DNA of 11,778 nt. Origin: an uncultured Clostridia bacterium (lineage in GTDB: Bacteria > Bacillota > Clostridia > Oscillospirales > Ruminococcaceae). Made by a program: the position numbers and the translations under genes. Of this stretch, positions 8,222 through 11,778 are shown piece by piece. A model generated the notes under the pieces. That model was not told the origin of the DNA. It made no database searches and worked only from the letters and a program-made list of their open reading frames with translations. Position 1 is the stretch's first letter, and the number at the start of each line of letters is the position of its first letter. Where the stretch lies: contig CAMVBT010000047.1 of the NCBI GenBank assembly GCA_947165805.1, forward strand, positions 1 to 11,778. Direction: 5' to 3'.

Positions 8222-8250
8222 TTGAAATCTTCGTCAAGAAATAGTATAAT
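8222..8250 (+). promoter_or_regulatory. Promoter of the AraC-family regulator operon
   Basis: TTGAAA (8222-8227), a 17-nt spacer and TATAAT (8245-8250) make a near-consensus sigma-A promoter. It is much better at -35 than the two enzyme promoters, suggesting basal expression of the regulator. Transcription should start near 8257. The spacer holds CAAGAAAT (8235-8242), equal to the first eight bases of the shared operator, so weak autoregulation is possible. Confidence 0.65.
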
Positions 8251-8296
8251 ATAATAGGAGTATTGTGTATGCTATGTGACAAAGGGGGAGAGAACG

Positions 8297-9148
8297 TTGA
8301 TAGCGCATCTCAACGGCGAGTTTGAAACTGTCGATTATCTTGAGAACAAAAGCATACGTCTTTATGACAATGTGGAGGACGAGGAATACCCGCCCCACTG
8401 GCACAACGCGATAGAAATGATAATGCCGCTGAACAACACCTACACCGTGATATGCAGCGGCAGGGAATACACGCTGAAAGAGCGGGACATAATGCTGATA
8501 CCCGCGGGCAAGATACATAACCTTAAAGCCAATCCCGGACGCAGACTCATACTTCTCTGCGACAACAGGCTGATCGAGGGCGTACCCGCGCTTCCGGAGC
8601 TGCGCGCCGTGATCGCGGACCCGTTCGTCATATCCGAGGAGTCCGGCGCCGATATACGCCGCTCTATCGGACACATTATGGAAGAGATATATACGCTCTA
8701 TTTCGAGTTCGGTGTGCTGTCCGATATATATGTGTATATGAAGCTGCTGAGCCTGCTGACCCACATAAGGGAGTATCAGCTCAGCAAATTCAGAATGGAC
8801 GACAGCGAGAAGTATTCCGATACCATTCACCGCGTATTCGGCTACATCGAGCAGAACTACATGAACGACATATCCCTCGAGAGCCTCGCGGATATAGCGG
8901 GCTACAGCGCCTGCCACTTCTCGAGGATATTCAAGAAATACAGCGGCACCACCTTCATCAGCTTCCTCAATAACCGCCGCGTCAGCGCGGCAGAGCTGCT
9001 GCTGCTCGAGGAGAACGCCTCCGTCACCGATGCCGCGGCGCGTGTCGGCTTTTCGAGCCTGACCACCTTCAACCGCGTTTTCAAGGACATAAACGGCTGC
9101 ACTCCCTCGGAGTTCAAGAAGCTCTACCGCACGGCAAAGCTCCAGTGA
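8297..9148 (+). CDS. AraC/XylS-family transcriptional regulator (cupin plus double HTH)
   Basis: This protein of about 283 residues is probably the sugar-responsive regulator of the locus. The N-terminal part is a cupin-type ligand domain, with HWHNAIEMIMPL (34-45) and LIPAGKIHNL (67-76). The C-terminal part has the two AraC helix-turn-helix motifs: SLESLADIAGYSACHFSRIF (193-212) and SVTDAAARVGFSSLTTFNRV (242-261). The start is uncertain. TTG at 8297 has GGGGGAG (8284-8290) 6 nt upstream and fits the predicted transcription start near 8257. An upstream GTG at 8276 would add 7 residues but has AGGAG 15 nt away. It diverges from the GH3 operon and sits beside the putative operators, so activation of both enzyme units by xylo-oligosaccharide or xylose is a reasonable inference. 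The esterase gene follows after 33 nt. Family is secure; ligand unknown. Confidence 0.93.
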   Translation: MIAHLNGEFETVDYLENKSIRLYDNVEDEEYPPHWHNAIEMIMPLNNTYTVICSGREYTLKERDIMLIPAGKIHNLKANPGRRLILLCDNRLIEGVPALPELRAVIADPFVISEESGADIRRSIGHIMEEIYTLYFEFGVLSDIYVYMKLLSLLTHIREYQLSKFRMDDSEKYSDTIHRVFGYIEQNYMNDISLESLADIAGYSACHFSRIFKKYSGTTFISFLNNRRVSAAELLLLEENASVTDAAARVGFSSLTTFNRVFKDINGCTPSEFKKLYRTAKLQ

Positions 9149-9181
9149 GCGCATGACCACAACAATACAGGGAGACATGAT

Positions 9182-9955
9182 ATGGCTTTTTTAACTGTTA
9201 AATACCATTCGCGGTGCCTGAACCGCCACATAACCTTCGATATGTTCATGCCGAATGACGAGCCTTCGGCGGACGGCCGCCCGATGAGGACGCTGTTCCT
9301 GCTGCACGGGTACGATATGAGCGGCTGGAACTGGGTGCCGGAATACCTCGCGGTGAAATACAATTTCGCCGTGGTGGCTCCGAACGGCGAAAATTCGTTC
9401 TGGCTGGACGGTATATCGACCGGTCACAGGTTCGCTTCACTGCTGGGGGAGGAGCTGCCGGATTACCTGAACAGGACATTCGGGCTCGCGAAGAGCCGCG
9501 AGGATACCCGGATAATGGGGCTGTCCATGGGAGGCTTCGGGGCGCTGCATACCGCTCTCGCTTATCCGGAGCGCTTCGGCGCGGCGGCAGGCCTGTCCTC
9601 GGCCCTGATAGTCCATGAGGTCGCGGGAATGGAGCCCGGAAAAGTTGACAACGGCTACGCGAATTACGAATACTACCGCGAGTGCTTCGGTGAGCCGGAC
9701 AAAGTGCTCACAAGCCCCGCAAACCCCGAATTCCTCGTTGACAGTCTGCTTGCGGCAGGGAAGAAGCTCCCGGATATCTATATGTGCTGCGGCACCGAGG
9801 ATTTCCTGACAGAAAACAACCGTGAGTTCCACAGGTTCCTGACGGACAGGGGCGTCAAGCACGAATACTATGAAGGCCCCGGAGTGCATGATTTTTCGTT
9901 CTGGAACGAATATACGCCAAAAATGATAGAGCTGCTGTTCGGCGAAAGGACGTGA
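9182..9955 (+). CDS. Alpha/beta-hydrolase esterase (CE1/tributyrin-esterase EstA-like)
   Basis: This 257-residue protein has the esterase-D/CE1-like fold signature. It shows LLHGYDMSGWNW (40-51, oxyanion region), the nucleophile elbow GLSMGG (113-118, Ser115), GTEDF with Asp207 and GVHDF with His236, a full catalytic triad. No signal peptide is present, so it acts in the cytoplasm. The family includes short-chain acyl, acetyl-xylan and feruloyl esterases. In this locus, removal of acetyl or feruloyl groups from imported xylo-oligosaccharides is the best guess, complementing the SGNH esterase of the divergent operon. GGGAG (9170-9174) stands 7 nt before the ATG. The gene lies 33 nt after the regulator with no promoter seen between them, and 4 nt before the EAL-domain gene, so the three are probably one transcript. 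Hydrolase family is secure; substrate is not. Confidence 0.9.
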   Translation: MAFLTVKYHSRCLNRHITFDMFMPNDEPSADGRPMRTLFLLHGYDMSGWNWVPEYLAVKYNFAVVAPNGENSFWLDGISTGHRFASLLGEELPDYLNRTFGLAKSREDTRIMGLSMGGFGALHTALAYPERFGAAAGLSSALIVHEVAGMEPGKVDNGYANYEYYRECFGEPDKVLTSPANPEFLVDSLLAAGKKLPDIYMCCGTEDFLTENNREFHRFLTDRGVKHEYYEGPGVHDFSFWNEYTPKMIELLFGERT

Positions 9956-9959
9956 GCGT

Positions 9960-11648
9960 ATGTGCGACGTAAAAAGAGAAGAGTACTATGATCTGTTTGA
10001 GCGGCTGATAGATTCCATGACCCGGCCCTCGGAGTTCGACCGCGAAGAATTTGTCAGCATACTCGCGGATATATGCGAGCTGTTTCATCTGTCCAAGGGC
10101 GTGACCGAGTTCTACCGCAGCCTGAGCGCCGAAAAGGAGGGCGACGGCGAGGTACTGATAGACTATGATAACGGACACGGCGACAAGGTCGTGATGTTCC
10201 GCCGCGTCGTCACGCCGTCCATGACCGTCGTGAAAAGCACACTTTATATGGCGGAGAATGACGGGCCCCTGTCGGAGACGGATTACCGGCGCGTGGATAT
10301 AAGACTTCGTGCTATGCTGAGCTTCATCAGCCGCAACAGGCTCCAGACGCTTGTGGAAAAGCTCGGTTTCTTTGACGATGACGGTTATCCCAATCTCAAT
10401 TTCTTCATGCGCTATCTCGAAAAGATGAACGAAAAGGGAGAGATCCCCGGCAATACCGTTTTGCAGTTCAATCTGCGGCATTTCTCGCTGATAAACCGTG
10501 AGATAGGACGTGCTGCCGGCGACATCGTCATGCGCAGCTACTACGATCAGATAAGGAAGCTGATCGGCAACAACGGCACGATATGCCGCGTCGGCGGAGA
10601 CAACTTCATCGCCGTTTTCAGGAGCGAGCTGCTCCATTCCGTGCTGTTCATGATCGAGGGCTTTCCTGTGGTCTACGATACCCGGCGCGAGAAGCGCATC
10701 ATGGTCTCGGCGTGCGCGGGTGTGTTCGTCATTCCCGACGGCTTCACGATGAACAAGACTTCTGAGATAATGGGGAAGGTGTTCCCGGCGGCTCAGGAGG
10801 CAAAATTCAATCCCGACTGCAACATCGTGTACTACACAGATGATATGAATGTCCGCAAGGAGCGATTCATGCAGGTCAGCAAGCTGTTCGTCGAGGGGCT
10901 CGAAAAGGACGAGTTCAGAGCTTACTATCAGCCTAAGGTCGATGTTGAGACGGGAAAGATAGTCGGAGCCGAGGCTCTCTGCCGCTGGATCAGGGACGGA
11001 CGTATCGTGCCGCCCGCAGAGTTCATTCCGATACTTGAACAGAACACCGATATATGCAGGCTCGATTACCGTATGCTTGACATGGTTTGCCTTGATATAC
11101 GCCGCTGGCTCGACGAGGGCAGGGAACCCGTAAGGGTATCCGTTAACCTGTCGAGAAAGCATCTGATAGATGTTGATCTGCTGGAGCACCTGCTGAAAAT
11201 AATTGATGACAACGGTGTTCCGCATAAGTACATAGAGCTTGAACTGACCGAGACCACTACCGACGTCGAGTTCCGCGAACTGAAACGCATAGTCGGAGCC
11301 CTGCGCGCTGAGGGTATATGTGTCACGGTGGACGATTTCGGAATGGGTTATTCGTCGCTGAACCTTATCCGCGAGGTGCCGTGGGATGTGCTGAAGCTCG
11401 ACAGATGCTTCCTGCCGGTCGAGGAAAGCTCCGACGGCGGCGTTACCGAGGTGATGTTCAGCCACGTCATCTCCATGGCGCAGTCCATGGGACTCGAATG
11501 TGTGGCCGAGGGCGTCGAGACCGAAAAGCAGATCGAGTTGCTCAGAAATAATAAATGCCGTATAGCTCAGGGCTTCTATTTCGATAAACCCCTCCCCGTC
11601 GAGGAGTTTGAAAAACGCCTCCAAATGCGCAGTTACCATATCGAGTAG
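9960..11648 (+). CDS. Degenerate GGDEF plus intact EAL protein, putative c-di-GMP phosphodiesterase
   Basis: This 562-residue soluble protein probably hydrolyses cyclic di-GMP. Residues 1-130 are a non-membrane N-terminal region, possibly GAF-like, of unknown ligand. Residues about 135-295 are a GGDEF fold that looks inactive: the signature is GGDNF (212-216), and the usual metal-binding Asp and the ND..GH block read as Asn171 and NREIGRAAGD. It may still bind GTP or act as a regulatory module. The EAL domain (about 305-555) retains the catalytic set: EAL (338-340), Asn396, Glu428 in ELTE, Asp458-Asp459 in DDFG, Lys479, Glu517 in AEGVE and Gln537 in AQGF. AAAGG (9946-9950) precedes the ATG by 9 nt, and the esterase ends 4 nt earlier, so it is probably the third gene of the regulator's operon. 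Link to xylan metabolism is contextual only. No transmembrane segment is visible. Confidence 0.93.
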   Translation: MCDVKREEYYDLFERLIDSMTRPSEFDREEFVSILADICELFHLSKGVTEFYRSLSAEKEGDGEVLIDYDNGHGDKVVMFRRVVTPSMTVVKSTLYMAENDGPLSETDYRRVDIRLRAMLSFISRNRLQTLVEKLGFFDDDGYPNLNFFMRYLEKMNEKGEIPGNTVLQFNLRHFSLINREIGRAAGDIVMRSYYDQIRKLIGNNGTICRVGGDNFIAVFRSELLHSVLFMIEGFPVVYDTRREKRIMVSACAGVFVIPDGFTMNKTSEIMGKVFPAAQEAKFNPDCNIVYYTDDMNVRKERFMQVSKLFVEGLEKDEFRAYYQPKVDVETGKIVGAEALCRWIRDGRIVPPAEFIPILEQNTDICRLDYRMLDMVCLDIRRWLDEGREPVRVSVNLSRKHLIDVDLLEHLLKIIDDNGVPHKYIELELTETTTDVEFRELKRIVGALRAEGICVTVDDFGMGYSSLNLIREVPWDVLKLDRCFLPVEESSDGGVTEVMFSHVISMAQSMGLECVAEGVETEKQIELLRNNKCRIAQGFYFDKPLPVEEFEKRLQMRSYHIE

Positions 11649-11666
11649 TCGCTTGCGCTCGAGTTT

Positions 11667-11755
11667 CTGGGGGCGGAAGAAGGCGGGGAAGGAAGAAAAC
11701 CCCTTTCCCCGAAGGAAAGTGGTTTTCTCCCTCCCCCGCCTCCTCCCTCCCCCAG
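11667..11755 (+). repeat. Long imperfect inverted repeat after the EAL gene, possible terminator
   Basis: CTGGGGG (11667-11673) matches CCCCCAG (11749-11755). Inside, GGCGGGG (11682-11688) pairs CCCCGCC (11734-11740), GAAAACC (11695-11701) pairs GGTTTTC (11721-11727) and CTTTCC (11703-11708) pairs GGAAAG (11714-11719) around a CCGAA loop, with purine bulges on the left arm. It begins 18 nt after the EAL stop codon. No T-run follows within the window, so it may be a terminator, an mRNA-stabilising structure or a dispersed intergenic element. Confidence 0.6.
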
Positions 11756-11778
11756 ACCCCCTCTCTCCTCCACCCTCT

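Noticed and set aside
8033..8254. A 73-codon + frame across the divergent promoter region
   Set aside because: It covers the 5' end of the GH3 gene and both promoters, lacks a ribosome site, and its repeated VSTHFL/SVHFL-type residues are simply the translated operator half-sites.
9855..11639. A 594-codon open frame on the minus strand opposite the EAL gene
   Set aside because: The + strand encodes a clear GGDEF-EAL protein with catalytic motifs; the antisense translation shows no family motifs.

Overview
The window is a compact xylan-utilisation locus. It probably comes from a gut or rumen Firmicute of the Oscillospiraceae/Ruminococcaceae (Ruminococcus-like) group. That placement is an inference from the Gram-positive lipoprotein signal, the strong AGGAGG-type ribosome binding sites, the GC-rich coding with frequent ATA isoleucine codons, and the gene content; no rRNA or marker gene is present to confirm it. 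No mobile element, tRNA, rRNA or CRISPR array was found.

Layout. (1) At 1-1787 (+) there is a promoter/operator and a surface-anchored GH10 endo-xylanase lipoprotein with an N-terminal CBM22-like module. (2) At 1788-2204 there is a non-coding convergent gap holding palindromes, a three-copy degenerate 33-34 bp repeat and a strong 16-bp terminator-type hairpin. (3) At 2205-8088 (-) there is a three-gene operon read leftwards: GH3 beta-xylosidase/beta-glucosidase, then an SGNH (sialate-O-acetylesterase-like) esterase with an inserted GH2-like beta-sandwich, then GH67 alpha-glucuronidase. Both junctions are 4-nt ATGA overlaps. (4) At 8089-8296 there is a divergent regulatory region. (5) At 8297-11648 (+) there are an AraC-family regulator, a GLSMGG alpha/beta-hydrolase esterase (CE1/EstA-like) and a cytoplasmic protein with a degenerate GGDEF and an intact EAL domain, tightly packed as one operon. 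(6) At 11649-11778 there is a long imperfect hairpin element.

How it fits together. The extracellular GH10 enzyme would cut glucuronoxylan or arabinoxylan into short acetylated and glucuronic-acid-decorated oligosaccharides. GH10 products that carry 4-O-methyl-glucuronic acid on the terminal xylose are the classic substrates of GH67. The remaining enzymes lack signal peptides, so imported oligosaccharides would be deacetylated, de-glucuronidated and cut to xylose in the cytoplasm. No transporter is encoded here, so uptake must be encoded elsewhere.

The most notable signal is regulatory. An identical 18-bp sequence, in the same orientation relative to transcription, abuts the -10 region of both the xylanase gene (10-27) and the GH3-esterase-GH67 operon (8162-8179), although the two sites are 8 kb apart. 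GAAA motifs recur in it at 10-11 bp steps, and at the operon promoter a related half-site lies 21 bp further upstream. This is the pattern expected of an AraC-family activator site, and an AraC-family gene is divergently transcribed beside it. The second point of interest is a c-di-GMP phosphodiesterase-type gene placed in the regulator's own operon, which could link xylan sensing to c-di-GMP turnover.
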